Notes under the pieces: generated by a model
The model's database searches: none
Told to the model about the DNA's origin: nothing
The model's input: the letters and a program-made list of their open reading frames with translations, nothing else
Part shown: positions 50,901 to 62,797 of the stretch, one piece after another
Position numbering within the stretch: position 1 is the stretch's first letter
Layout of the letters: every line of letters begins with the position of its first letter
Assembly (NCBI GenBank): GCA_914767715.1
Contig: OU612065.1
Location: 38,314,001-38,378,000 of the forward strand
Direction of reading: 5' to 3'
DNA length: 64,000 nt
Source of the DNA: Membranipora membranacea
Lineage: Eukaryota; Bryozoa; Gymnolaemata; Cheilostomatida; Membraniporidae
Program-made: the position numbers and the translations under genes

Positions 50901-53900
50901 TGTTTGTCCTTGTGTATACCACGGCTTGGCCGTAAAGATGAAAACGGATATTTGCTTTGAGTCGAAGAACAGCTTAGTTTCATTGGTAAATATCATGCCC
51001 TCCAAACTGGGTTCTGAATAGCCTGTCACTCTGAGTGTATAATTACCATGAGCCATCAATTCGGGAGTCTGGAAAATAAGCAGTATCGGAATGTGAGATA
51101 TACAAAACAAGTTACGAACCCATTTCGATTAAAACACTACCAAGTTTTATGACGTCATATCAAAGTGACACTGTTGTTGGACACTCGTGACGCTAAATTT
51201 GAGATAAAATCTTCAAACATTGAAATATTAAAAACAAATTAAAAAACATCCAGCATAGTTTAAGCATGGATCATCGTTGCTGAGCGATTGACAATAAGTG
51301 TTATTGTGATGCTGCAATAATTCTTATTAGTATTATATTGTCGAGGGAACAGGATCTGGGGAGGAATTCAGAAACCATAAATCTCAATAAATGTGATATA
51401 TAGCACAGGAAAATATAGATCAAAGGTGAGCTTTCTGTGACGAATTCTTTAATGCTATCAAACCTTATCTTATGTTGCAGATCAATTTAGAACCAATAAA
51501 TCATGGAAACCACTTATTACCCTTCAATCACCTTCAATCGACCTCTAAAGCAGTTATTTCTCTAACCTTGTCAACATATCATGAATGTTTTCAAATATTT
51601 CAAATTTTCTACTGCTAAATTGACTTGGAAGGACATAGCAGCGTTTTGTTAAATAACTGTTTGAGTTACCTTATACTCTTCAGTCAATCATAGCTCAAGT
51701 GTCAAAGTATTTGTAATGTTTTAACTTCCACCTGTAAGTGGCATTCCGTTATCGACCTCCCAACCCCGAAAGAATATTGGAATGTCTCTATTAGCAATCC
51801 AGGTAATAATGGCACAGTAACAAAGAAATTGCTCGCCAACAGGACCTAATAACATTTCAATAGAACGATACAGAGGTTTGGTAGTGTTTGCCAGATCCGG
51901 GATAGGATATCCCCCTACTGCCCAACTTCTGTTCATTACATCACTGTTAGATCTAGCTGCATAACTTATCCTAGAGCCAGGTCTGTGTCGGGTTTAGATT
52001 ACTTTCGCAACGTCATATCCCTCTGCAGCTGGATGTTGACCCCATAAATTCCCATCTTAAAATAGCCATGTTTAAATATCGTACCTATCTATACCATGGT
52101 GATTGGTCCATTGCCAAACCAGGATTCCCAAGTCAAACATTAAACTTTTGTCTAGCTTCATATCATTGTACAGTGACGATAAAGTAATGATGTGGGTGGT
52201 ACACACATGATAATGTCACAGAGTAAGGATATATATATATATATATCCTTGCTCTGTGATATTATTGTACAGCTTGATGATCAGCAGTGAACTTATGATA
52301 TATTATAGAAAATAATTCTCTAATTGGCAACCATTTATCGAGAGATTACTGTGGGGCTTCTGATCGATTGATTGATATTAACTTTATTAAACCGTTCAAA
52401 AATGTTTGTTTGAAAAAACATTTGTATCAGAACATGTTTTACATTAGTGTGGTTCCAGTCATTTCAATTTACACTCCATATTTATAAAACACAGTGTTAT
52501 AGAGGGATTCTCCTTCTAACAGAGAGCGTGTTCTCTCACAGGCTTTTTGAGCCTTAATTATCTGGGCTCTATGTTTGATCTGTGCATCACGAAGTTGTTG
52601 ACTCGACTATTAACCTATAATAGCTTTTCTCCTTTCATTATTTTTCATTTCATTTAAGCTCAAACAATTCGCAATGAAAACTATTGCCTTATTGACGACC
52701 TCAACAAAATTCCATGAACCATGTAGTTTTGTCAAATTTGGCTCTGATCTTCAGGCGATTTTAACCACAAATATACCATTACCAACAGTCACACATTATT
52801 CATCACCAGCTCTGGGTGATAGAGGTATAGGTGCTGGTGGTATATGATTAATCTTTGGCTGATGGAGAAAAACAATTATGCAAATTTCCATGTCGTGCTC
52901 TCGTGCAAACTGTCCACAAATAGGCCACTATCTGTCAACAAACGTAATTTGGTAAGACAAATAATTGCATTTTTTTGACAAAAACAAGCTTTTGCAATCA
53001 GGCTATCATCACAACCAAAGTTGTAGTTCAAAGAATCCGTTACACAGAAGGTTCAGTTGGAGCTTTGTTAACATTTTCTTATTTGTATCGTATCAGATCT
53101 CCGGCTGGTTTTGCAGCTTAGCTGTTTTTTTTATTGTCACCTGACATTGTTTAGATGGTGGAGGATACATTACAGTGGTGGCTTTCATGTTCAAATCTTT
53201 CATCAAACAATGAAGTTGAAAGACTACATCGGGCCTAGAACTTTTTTGCACCTAACATACCCCGTGGTTCTTTCACTGGCCTGAGAGAGAATATTTAGTG
53301 GCATGGCATTACACATACTATTATAGTGAACTGACAATAGTCTGCTATACCTGCTTCAGATCAGTCTGCAGTTGCAGATTATTAACGTAATGTGCTCGAA
53401 ATTCCATAACACCCGCTCTGATGCTTGTGTAAGTGACCAAAACTATGGCCAACTAGTCTCCTCATTGTCACATGGATTTGTTATTGTTTTGCCCTGAAAA
53501 TACAATGTTTAGGTAGAAAAGATCAAAATTTGACCAATTGTCTACAGTGTTGTGTTGCCCACAATCTAGAACACGCACCTTTAGTACGAGATTCTTAGTG
53601 CCCGTTCTTGTGAAGGTATACTGAGTGCTGGATATTTCCTCAGCATACTTGTCGGTGGTGAGGTAGCGAATAACGGCTCTGATTGTAAATGAGTTGGACA
53701 GAGATAGACGGAGGATTGTCGCTGCTACTACTACATTTTGGTTCGGTCGGATCTTTGTAGGGGCCACAACAGCATAGGTTCTGAAAAAAAACCACACAAT
53801 GTCAAATAAAAAAAGATACATTAAATATAATAGGAACTTGAAATAATAAGTGGTATGGTGTCTTCCCACATGACTTTGATGACCTGATTCAAGAAGAAGA

Positions 53901-55428
53901 TAAAACGGGCATAAATCAGCCGATATAACTTAGCAAAGTCATGATGTTAAGTTTCCTTGGATCTCACACCACTGCTAGAGGCATGTCGAGCCATGGTATA
54001 TGTTGTTTGTATTCCCGGATTTTTAGTTCCAGAAGTTCATAATTGCCAGATATAAGAGGTAAAGAAAAAAGTGCTGATATGACTGATAACATTCTATGCT
54101 GCCAATGTCGAACCCGTTCTTTCTACGCCTGCCCAGTATGGTTTCAGTTTATCTCCGAAGCCGATAAAGAGAAACTAGAGAAAGTGCAGAGATACGCTAC
54201 ACGCATGATGATGCCACACATAGAGCACTATGACGATAGACTGACCTATATATCCGACTTCTTAATGTCTCTATGCAGCGAACACTTTTTAAAAAATTCA
54301 ACCGATAATACCCATCCGCTGAACAATAGAATCAGACCTAACACTCAAAGAAAATCCGCCCGTAAAGCAGTAATCGACAAATACTGACCCAGCAAATGCC
54401 GCACTGTAAAACGGCAGAACAGCTTTTTTGAATTCTATATGAGTTTTTTCAACTAGTGCAATATTTTTTCATCAATTTTTTTGTAAACATTTCAATTTTG
54501 TCAACCTTTTAGGAGTGATACCGGAAATGTCTAAATAAACAAACATCACTTATGAAACATCACTAAGTATCAATCAAGGACATCCAAGAAAGAATAGTGA
54601 TAGTTAGACAGTTAGTTAGAATCTAGGTATATGTGTGACAGTGTTAGTCAGCTGTCCATAATTAGCTAGATATCAGAGCTAATATATCAATAACTGCTTT
54701 ATTGCGTAAGCTTTGCTAGATATGAGAGATATAACAATCTAGATAAAATAGGTGCTGATAAAAAAGTTACCAGTACAAGTTACTGCATGCGTGCATGTGC
54801 CGGTCTAAATCAGCTGATACATCAGCTGTTATGTAATAGTGAAGGAGAATTGAGATATTTCCTCATTTTTGGCATATTAACAATATTTCTCAAGTATTTA
54901 GCCACCAGATCATGTCAAGTTATCATAAAAATCGATTATATAAGACAACCATCCATCAGGTTCATATAGCGCAGATCATCAACCAAAATAACTGGTTCAA
55001 TGATTTCAGGCCAGCCAACTTTCTTGGAGAAGGTCATTGACAGTGAAGTGGATTGATTACATAATTTGACGCTGTGAGAAGGTAATGTGATGTAGAGGAG
55101 AAGCCACATGACGTAACGGTAAACAGCTGGCTGACGACCCAACGAGGCATGTGAACATTCACATTGTCAAAGACATGTCTATGGGTATTGTAATCAAAAA
55201 TATGTTTACATACAAAACTGATTCAATTACCTCTGAAAATCAAAGAAAACTCTATTTCGTCATAAAATCCTTGAACTGGATTCAAGTTTTCTTGGAGTGG
55301 TTTTTGAGATTTATTCGGAATAAATAAACAACTTACGGCTGTTGTGTTATTCTTCCTTGTCCTCTCGATTCACCAGTAAAGGTGGACAGATACAAGACAA
55401 TAATAATCAGTGATTGGCCCCACCACAT
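35966..55428 (-). CDS. Mcr-like thioester-less TEP/alpha-2-macroglobulin with LDLa module, copy 2
   Basis: 29 coding exons, 5' to 3': 55428-55337, 53780-53579, 51068-50900, 50534-50464, 50261-50090, 49750-49666, 48398-48287, 47843-47607, 47315-47118, 45888-45718, 45330-45142, 44793-44644, 44410-44273, 43899-43710, 43232-42982, 42604-42401, 42148-42008, 41553-41382, 41084-40890, 40570-40492, 40245-40068, 39771-39667, 39400-39226, 38767-38517, 38187-38026, 37769-37561, 37163-36992, 36657-36549, 36156-35966. The total is 4770 nt, 1589 aa. The architecture is that of copy 1: signal peptide (MWWGQSLIIIVLYLSTF), MG domains, LDLa (about 663-725), a thioester domain with PAYSGGEA (Ser1006 for Cys), a receptor-binding domain and a Cys4 tail followed by a hydrophobic segment (GVLTLAIILNFVML). 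Exons 1-8 match copy 1 in length exactly, which shows tandem duplication. TTTTAG ending at 55437 may be an acceptor for a 5'-UTR exon. Mcr-like identity is inferred from domain content. Confidence 0.87.
37340..37480 (-). mobile_element. Possible tRNA-derived SINE fragment
   Basis: On the minus strand TGGTTGAATGGCATGCAAG resembles an A box and GGTTCGGACCC a B box, about 55 bases apart. No tail or target duplication is clear. It lies in intron 26 of macroglobulin copy 2. Confidence 0.4.
40999..41022 (-). other. Degenerate thioester site, copy 2
   Basis: PAYSGGEAM followed by FNFAINLNLLNIY occupies the place of PYGCGEQNM. Cys is replaced by Ser and, in ungapped alignment, Gln by Glu. The same Cys-to-Ser change in both paralogues indicates that the thioester was lost before the duplication. 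Confidence 0.88.
43710..43899 (-). other. LDL-receptor class A module exon, copy 2
   Basis: Six cysteines in LDLa spacing: CNRTKGEYPCMDGLTC, then QLCDGHAFCASDHRDEMGC. CDG, D and DE give the expected calcium cage. The exon is 190 bp against 169 bp in copy 1, because it also encodes PWSGFQG after the last Cys. Confidence 0.88.
52216..52259. repeat. 44-bp palindrome related to the one at 3612
   Basis: TCACAGAGTAAGGATATATA is mirrored by TATATCCTTGCTCTGTGA with one mismatch. It lies in intron 2 of macroglobulin copy 2. Core and arms match the 3612-3643 palindrome except for extra TA units and a changed arm base. Confidence 0.8.
54043..54387 (+). pseudogene. 3' fragment of a LINE reverse-transcriptase ORF
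   Basis: The frame encodes the C-terminal region typical of jockey/CR1-type ORF2. It has SFYACPVWFQFI, then EKLEKVQRYATRMM (usually EKVQRRATRMI), and later HPLNNRIRPNTQRKSARKA. The endonuclease and catalytic motifs are missing, so it is a 5'-truncated remnant. It lies antisense in intron 1 of macroglobulin copy 2. It carries the domain missing from the LINE remnant at 57313-59161, though I cannot tell whether the two are one family. Confidence 0.75.
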
Positions 55429-55436
55429 CTTCAGTA

Positions 55437-57312
55437 CTAAAACCAGCAGGAGAAGTATTAACAAAAATAACTCATAATTACATAAACATGATCAGTACCC
55501 GAAGGCTGTACTGTCGGAAAAAAAAACTGATATTCCACATTTTTTCAATAACACAAGGTCATGCCTCGCCTAGGATACTAACTTGAGAACTACTGTACCA
55601 GCTGGCAGAACAGGCTCGCAGATAATCCTCATTACAACTTGAATGCAGAATATTCATGTATAAAAAAGCAATATTATGCAAATAAGTTCAACAAAAGTCT
55701 GTCTGGTACGGAAATGCAAGCTACAGTGATACCATCAATGAGTTACAATACTCATTCAAAGGGTGATATAACTCATTGATGTATACTATCACAAACCCCA
55801 AAAATTCATGCCAGCAACAGAAAAGTATAGTATTATACACTCACCTTGCAAGTGGGGTAGATGCTCTCTGATAGAACTTTTGCTCTAATAAAATATATTT
55901 ATAGATATTTTTATTACAAACACCAGCCCTTTTAAATATTAATTATATTACTTTGATCTCATTGGTCCAAATCATTTTTAGGATTTTCTCGAGTCCCTCA
56001 ATACAGGTATAGTTCGGGTGTCATGCTCCACAACATATCTTTGATACAGCTTCTATATTCAGTATACAGGACGTGTGAGCCTCCCCTTCTCCGGTAATCC
56101 AGCTGATCTCTAAGGCTATCTTTCATTAATCTGTGCCATTATTGACAAGTCTATGGCCCTCACAAATGGATATATCTAAGATTGTTGCCTATATTGGATA
56201 CTGATGTATATCTTAGGCAAAATAAATGGTTTAATCTATGACATCTCAGAGCAGAGCAGAGCAGTGATAAATCATGCTCACAGAGCGTGCAGTCACAAGT
56301 TAATGTTGTCACTGATGACGACACACATATTCGCATCCTGGTTGTGGCTTCCTGTATCAATTGTGTTTATTTCAGCTTGAAATTATATTCTCGTTAATGT
56401 CCATGTTATGTATGATGTTCTTGAATAATAAACCTTAATTCTATCAAAACTTCCAAAGCAAAGGTTTGAGCATGGTCAAAAGTCTTATTTTGAAGATAGA
56501 AGTCTGCTATACCAAAGTAAGGCTTGTCTTGATAATCTTTGTCGTTCCAAGGAGTCAACTCCTGGCTATACATACTCTGTCTTGTTTCCCTTTATATGCA
56601 ATATTCACGTTTGTAGTTTTCATGTCCTGTTTGTTAGTGTTGTTTGTGTTGTTGTGTTTTTTGTTGGTAAAGACTATTGCAACTTCATTTTAGCAGAACA
56701 TTTTGCTGAGAATAGATTACATACATTGAACTTTCAAATTCAAAAGCAGAAAAGAAATAAATCAAGGTAACAGAGCGTGCTCACATTAAAAAGCCAAGTA
56801 ATTTATTGTTTCTGCTGATGTCACCGCATAGTATCACGTACTCACTTTTTTTATGTAGTGGGATATTCTTCTTGAATTTGAAATATTGAGATGTGCATGA
56901 TTATTGTCTTGTTCTGTAAATACTATTGCAATATTAAAATAAAAACAAGCAGAAAATGGCGACTTATGGTCTTTAAGTTGTTGAGATCTAACTTCAGTTC
57001 CTATTATCAAGGCCAGATACGCAGATATACCTTCCTGCTTTGGAATGTGTATTACAAGTTTTTTTCAGAAAAATACCATCCTTAGCGCTGCGAATGTGCC
57101 AGCTGTAGCAGTAGCCTGTCTTGCCATGCCTCTTTCGTAGAAAGCAGTGGGGGCAAAGCTTTTGTGAAAAATCTGGGCTTTTCCCTACCCACATACCTCA
57201 GGAAAACTCAGACAAACCAGAAAAATCACACATCTCATAAAATCCAATAATCACAACAATACTTCGCGGAACATACCCATTCTACTGATATCAAACATGT
57301 ATTCGGCCAGAA
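55437..57312. other. Intergenic region upstream of macroglobulin copy 2
   Basis: It is AT-rich with no convincing gene. It should contain the minus-strand promoter of copy 2 near its left end and perhaps a non-coding exon. A short GAGCA/GCAGA tandem lies near 56248. The part next to 57312 may be the eroded 5' end of the LINE that follows. Confidence 0.5.
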
Positions 57313-59161
57313 ATGATCAAATCTGCCAAGATGTTTTTGAGTGCTATTTTGACATCGAGCAAATTAACATCTAAAACACTGTCAACACATACAACTAAAA
57401 CTCTCTCGGCCATTTGGACCAAAATATCCTTTGGTAACTATAAGCCTGTCATTATTGGGTGCATATATCATCCTCCAAGTGCCGACGAAGCCACGACAGT
57501 AGAATATATCACAGCCACCTTGCTCAAGCTGTCAAAGTCCCATCCCAATGCAAAGTTCTTCATGGCCGCCGATTTCAACCGGCTACACACTGATGACATC
57601 GTGCAACAGTTTGGATTTAGAAACCTGTTAATTTCAATACACGCAAAGAGGCATGCTTGATTTATTACTAACGGATATAGCAGAATATAAGATGTCTACC
57701 AAGCTAGCACCAATCTCCAATAACGACCACTGCTGTATACTGCTAGATGGCCAGCCAACAAAATCTACCCATTATACTAAATTGATGAAACGTAAGATCA
57801 CACCTGCTCGTAAAAATCATGTACTCGCTGACCTTGCTGCTGCAAACTGGGATGCCGTATTTCAATGCCAGGATGTGGATAGTAAGACAGAGGTACTTCA
57901 CAGCACTATCAACTCAATACTTGATAGACACTGCCCACTGATGCCTATTAAAGTCCGGGAAGACAAGCCACCATGGATGACGCAGACCATTATCAAGCTA
58001 GTCCAAGCACGAGAAAAAGCGCACAAAAAAGGATGCAAATCTTGGAAAGTCCTTCGTGCTTTGGTCCAACGTAAAATAAGATCAAGTAAACGGAAATTTG
58101 TTAATGAGTCTTTTAACCAAATTACCGATACAAAAACATGGTGGAACACTGTCAAACGGCTAACGAACCAGACTAAAAAAAACTCCGCACCTGAGCATGT
58201 GGTGATAGGCGATTCTAAATTAAGCAATCATGATTTCTGCAACAACATTAATGACTATCATATCAATCTAGGTGGGACAGCCCTACCACCGAAAGTTGAT
58301 ATTACGCCTCATCCTGAACAGAAGCTGAAACCAATTAGCATCGGAGAAGTGAAAAATCTGCTGAAACAGCTAAATGTTTCCAAATCAACTAGCAGAGAAG
58401 ATTTTCCCACATGGATATCGAAGATGGGAGCTGAAGATATGTGCATTCCACTGCATGATGTGCTAAATTGTATGCTTTCCACATGTGCCTACCCAGACAA
58501 GTGGAAACGAGCACAAGTCACACCTGTGCCAAAACACAAATCTCCAGCTGAGTATAAGGATTATAGACCTATATCACTCCTGTTCCACCTTGGCAAGATA
58601 GCTGAGCAGGTGATCATCAACAAGATGCAGACTAAAGTAGACGAGATAGTGAACCCTAGCCAGTATGCATACCAGCCTGCTGTTAGCACCACAGATGCTC
58701 TTCTCCAGATGGTAGATGACTGGACGCAGACCTTAGATAAGACCACTTCGGTAAAATATGTGCAAAATGCTTGTTTAGATTTTTCAAAGGCCTTTGATAG
58801 GCTCCAGCATTCCATCCTGATAGAAAAAATGGAAAATCATGGTTTCAATAGAAATATTATTTTGTTAGTAGAAGATTTTTTTTATGAATCAGTTGCTGTT
58901 GGCACCCTTCAAGGCACTAAATTAGGACCGATTCTTTGGCTAATTTACTGTAATGATTTAAACGCTGATGGCTTTTCTAAAGTTCAGTACCCTGATGATA
59001 CTACTATTTATACACAAGTTAAACACCCAAATCATAGTGTAGCTAATGGCATTCAGCAAGCTTCAGATTGGTCTGTAGCTAACAACATGCAACTAAATCA
59101 TGACAAAACTGTTATTTTAAATGTGGCTTTTTCTGAGCGTAATATCAAAATACCATCCTGA
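57313..59161 (+). pseudogene. Degraded jockey/CR1-like non-LTR retrotransposon (endonuclease + reverse transcriptase)
   Basis: The first frame (57313-57660) holds endonuclease motifs, VIIGCIYHPPSA and FFMAADFNRL. It stops where a +1 shift enters the second frame (57653-59161), which resumes with LDLLLTD and SNNDHCCILL. Reverse-transcriptase motifs follow: YRPISLL, DFSKAFDRLQ (about residue 376 of this frame), QGTKLGPILWLIYCNDL and YPDDTTIY (about residue 444). The usual YADD is YPDD. The segment before QGTKLGP is shorter than in intact elements, and the C-terminal domain is missing after residue 502. The frameshift, internal deletion and truncation make it a dead copy. A (CATA)n tract follows at 59305-59325. 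Confidence 0.88.
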
Positions 59162-59304
59162 GAAGTGTCGAACTGAGAAGCGCAAGAAGAGTTTTTTTCA
59201 GTTTTTCATGTGGCATTATAATGCATGAAATACTTTTTTTTCTATAACCCACCTAGTTTTATCATTTCTTTCACTGGAAAATGATATTTTGGTTGTGAAA
59301 TACA

Positions 59305-59325
59305 CACATACATACATACATACAT
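59305..59325 (+). repeat. (CATA)n microsatellite
   Basis: About five CATA units follow ACACA, 145 bp after the LINE remnant. It may be the element's simple-repeat tail. Confidence 0.8.
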
Positions 59326-59344
59326 TATAGAGAATTGTTAGTAC

Positions 59345-60610
59345 ATCTACAGGGGTTTACTTATGTGGGGAGTAATATTATGAACCAAAAAAATGATATG
59401 TGACTTTCTTTTACCAATATGCTATGCTCAAATTTACATCCAAAAACATATGACATCTTGGTAATTACCCACTGGGAAATTCCACTGAGCCGTACTTAGG
59501 AGCATATAGCATGATGATTGATTACCAGCTGATTTACAATTCACTACAAAATCAATAATGAGCCATGCGTTGCATAACTGTGTCATTGTACTGCCGATGA
59601 TTTTGATGTGCTATTTTGGTGTCATTTTCATAATTGTCAGCGAGCTGAAAGAACTTCAATTTGTGAATTCATTTTTCTGATGGCTTCCAACCTAACTTGC
59701 CAAGTAATGTAAATTCAAAAGTGGGAGAATTCAATTTACAGCGATACTGCACCTCATTGCCTGGGGGTTCGGGAGCGATGAGTCCCTAATGGGGTCCGGG
59801 ATGGAGCCCCAGCTGCTGATGCTCTGAGAGCGTCTCTAGCCACTAGGAAGGGCCTAAAACGCATATTTGATTCCAAATAATTTCATGTTTGTTATTTGTA
59901 CTGGTACTAAATATCAAACTGAGGTGAAAAACTAACCATCAGCACATGGGCCCCTGGAACATACGTGCCCTTCCTCTGACAATGTCCAGTATCAACCACA
60001 CAATTGACAATAACAGTCTGAATTTTGATAGAACAGGTAAATTTTTTAACATTATTGAATAGCACAATTCCTTTTAATTTTGTGTGCAAAGACGTTACCA
60101 GTAACTCATCAACAAGTGATTTGATAGTTACTAAAACATTGCGATAGGGCTGCTTTCTCTCAAATCTGGAGGAAATAGTGAGAACTACAAAAAGTGGGAA
60201 GTGGGCAGAAGCGGGTGTGGAAATCTGGAGGGTCCCACCTAAATAGGGAGACTTGGCAGGTATACTTCGAACATTGAGCAACAACCAGGAACTGCTGTGC
60301 AGTATGACGATAATGAATCAGTGCACGACAGGAACTGAAATTCAGCATTAAATATAGAAACTCGGTAGTCCATATACATTGGTCAACATGTGCGGGGGGG
60401 GGGGGGGGGAGTAATAATATGGGAAAATGAATTGTTATGCGACTTGCTTTCACCAATTTGCTATGCTAAAATTTACATCCTAATATCTCTTGATCTCTTG
60501 TCAAGACAGGCTAAATTGAGCCATATTTAATTGTGTAAAGCATGATGATTAATGATATATTGATTTATAATTCATTAGAAAATCAATATCATGCAGTGCA
60601 CCTGCTTTGA
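59345..60610. repeat. Diverged direct repeat, about 230 bp, two copies
   Basis: Copy A (about 59345-59590) and copy B (about 60385-60610) share a series of blocks in the same order. These include GGGGAGTAATA, ACCAATaTGCTATGCT, AATTTACATCC, GCATGATGATT and TTCAnTAnAAAATCAATA. They lie about 1.04 kb apart. This is a dispersed or segmentally duplicated repeat with no coding capacity. Confidence 0.6.
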
Positions 60611-61241
60611 CACACATCGGACACTGTAATTTAACTATAAACTGAACTGAAAATTATTGTATTCCTACATTTTTTTACATCTAATTTTCTTCTAAAAAAA
60701 AGAAAATTAGGTTTCAAAACTACATCAGCAGAATCAAATATAGTTGAGGAATGTGCAGCTATAATGATTTTCAAAAATACTAAATATTTACTGAGAAAAA
60801 TCGCTAAACGTAAATTATCGTCATTATTGATTGATAGGGCATTGTTCATGAGAGTCCTACATATGACATCATATTCTTGCTTATAAATGTAAACAAATTG
60901 TTATGATGTATTTGGCGCCAAATTGGAGCACATGTGCATAATCGGAATTGGGTGATCTATCAACCTGGATAGGGACGGGAGAAAGTGAATCTGACCCGTA
61001 CCGTACCCCCTCTTTAACCTTATTTACTGATGAGAAAATAATTGTTGTTATAATATTATCAATCATCATTTCACATATTATCAATCATCATTTCACAATC
61101 ATCATCATCAATCATATTTCACATTTTCAGCTGGTATCTGGTATCTAGCAGAAAACACCAGCTGAGAAAGGATTGCTCATGAAATTTTTGTGCATAATAC
61201 CATGAGTGGCAATAGTGTGTTTCAGAGCTGGAAATTTTGAA

Positions 61242-61329
61242 ATGTCCGAAAAAAAACCACAAGATATTGAGGCAGCGAAGTTTCATCACCGAGCTCAGAT
61301 TGATTGGCTTCGATATCAGCATCATGGCA
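61242..61329 (+). CDS. Possible isolated first exon
   Basis: ATG opens MSEKKPQDIEAAKFHHRAQ, then IDWLRYQHHG, with a good donor (GCA|GTAAGA) at 61330. The composition is protein-like, but no partner exon was found downstream on the plus strand. It could be a TE fragment or chance. Confidence 0.22.
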
Positions 61330-62639
61330 GTAAGACTGAAACATCATTAATATTACAGTTAATACCAAAATCTGGACATATGACACCATATTAAAAGGTC
61401 TTCATAGGCACTTATATACCATCCATGTCCACTCAAACAAGGCTATATCATGTGAATGTGTGTACCACTCAGTCAATTGTATGTCAAATGGACGATGGAA
61501 ATAGAGCATTAATGGTGCAATTAATCACCAGATAGAAACTCGCAGAACCTTCATACACCAAACCCTAGAAATATTTATTTGGCTTCATTGTAGCAATATT
61601 GAAAGAACGGTATTTAGCATCTTCTCCCCCCCCCCCTTCCTGTGTCTTGTTATGGGGTGACCATTTCTGTTGAGCATTAGTTTCTGTGTATTAGGGGATA
61701 AGTCTGTCATATTTTGAAGGAGAGTAGCAATCATAATATGAGAAGAAACTTTTTGAGTACAAATGATGGAAATCCCCATGTGAAATTTTTGCAGACCCTC
61801 TTTCATAATTCACAGCTCGATAATGCTTCAATTCGTATTTTGTTCGAAATCATGAACCAAGGAGTTGACTACATCCAACTCCTTGCATAGACTAATTTGC
61901 TGACCATCAGTCATCATTGATCAGAAAAGCTGAAGTGAGAAAATGTATACAGATTGATGTAATGAAAATATTTCTGTTGATCATGGCTCAAAAATTTGTG
62001 AAACAAAAATTCAACCGTTGTCACAGTAAAATCCTGAAAGCTGTAGGCTGATGAGAATTACAAATAAAGTGAAGTGTACATACATCTTATTTATTTGGCG
62101 CATTTCTTTTATATGCCCATTTTTCATCAATCAAGTTCAAATCTCTTTTTATTTCATCAAGAGTTATCAAATTTTGATTAGTAATGACAGCAGGAATAGA
62201 CAGCTTATTAGTGCTCTGTGTGATAATATTGGAATATAGTGAATTTGGGACACACAAAGTACCCAAAAATGTGCTCATGAATCATAGACATTAGATTGAT
62301 CATTGACTATTTGCAGTAGTTGTATTATCTAGAGCTGATACCATCAGAGAAATTAAACACGTATGTCTATGGCAAGTCGGGACTAGGTTGATAAACTGCA
62401 TATTTCTTCTAGGAATGACACTTTATAAATATGTTACAAAATGGATAAACCGAGATGCAGTAGGAAACCAAGATAAATGATGTTTACACAAACTCCGCAA
62501 GTTTACATTGCATGTGTAGGCCGAAAAAATCCCCAAGGAATGTCTGCTGTGTTATCTGTGTAAGAGGATTTATAAATACCTGATGATTGGTGTGGTGATA
62601 AACAGGGACTACTAAGATTGGTGAATCTTGTTACTGTTA

Positions 62640-62745
62640 TGTGAAAGTTGTGAAAGGTGAAAAGTTACTGTTGAAAGTTACTGTTATGTGAAAATTACTG
62701 TTACGTGAAAGGTAAAAGTTACTGTTATGTGAAAGGTAGCATAAA
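62640..62745 (+). repeat. Irregular tandem repeat of GTGAAAGKTACTGTTAT-like units
   Basis: Blocks of TTACTGTTATGTGAAAG, or variants of it, recur four to five times with length variation. It looks like an AT-rich minisatellite. Confidence 0.6.
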
Positions 62746-62797
62746 ATGGAGGGAAATGACATCGGTGTGTATCAAAACTGGTTCTGATTGGTTGATA

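Noticed and set aside
51721-51936. A minus-strand frame inside intron 2 of macroglobulin copy 2 that looks protein-like (Trp/Cys-containing)
   Set aside because: Copy 1 has no counterpart, inclusion would not align with any macroglobulin sequence, and frames of 70 codons are expected by chance in 64 kb.
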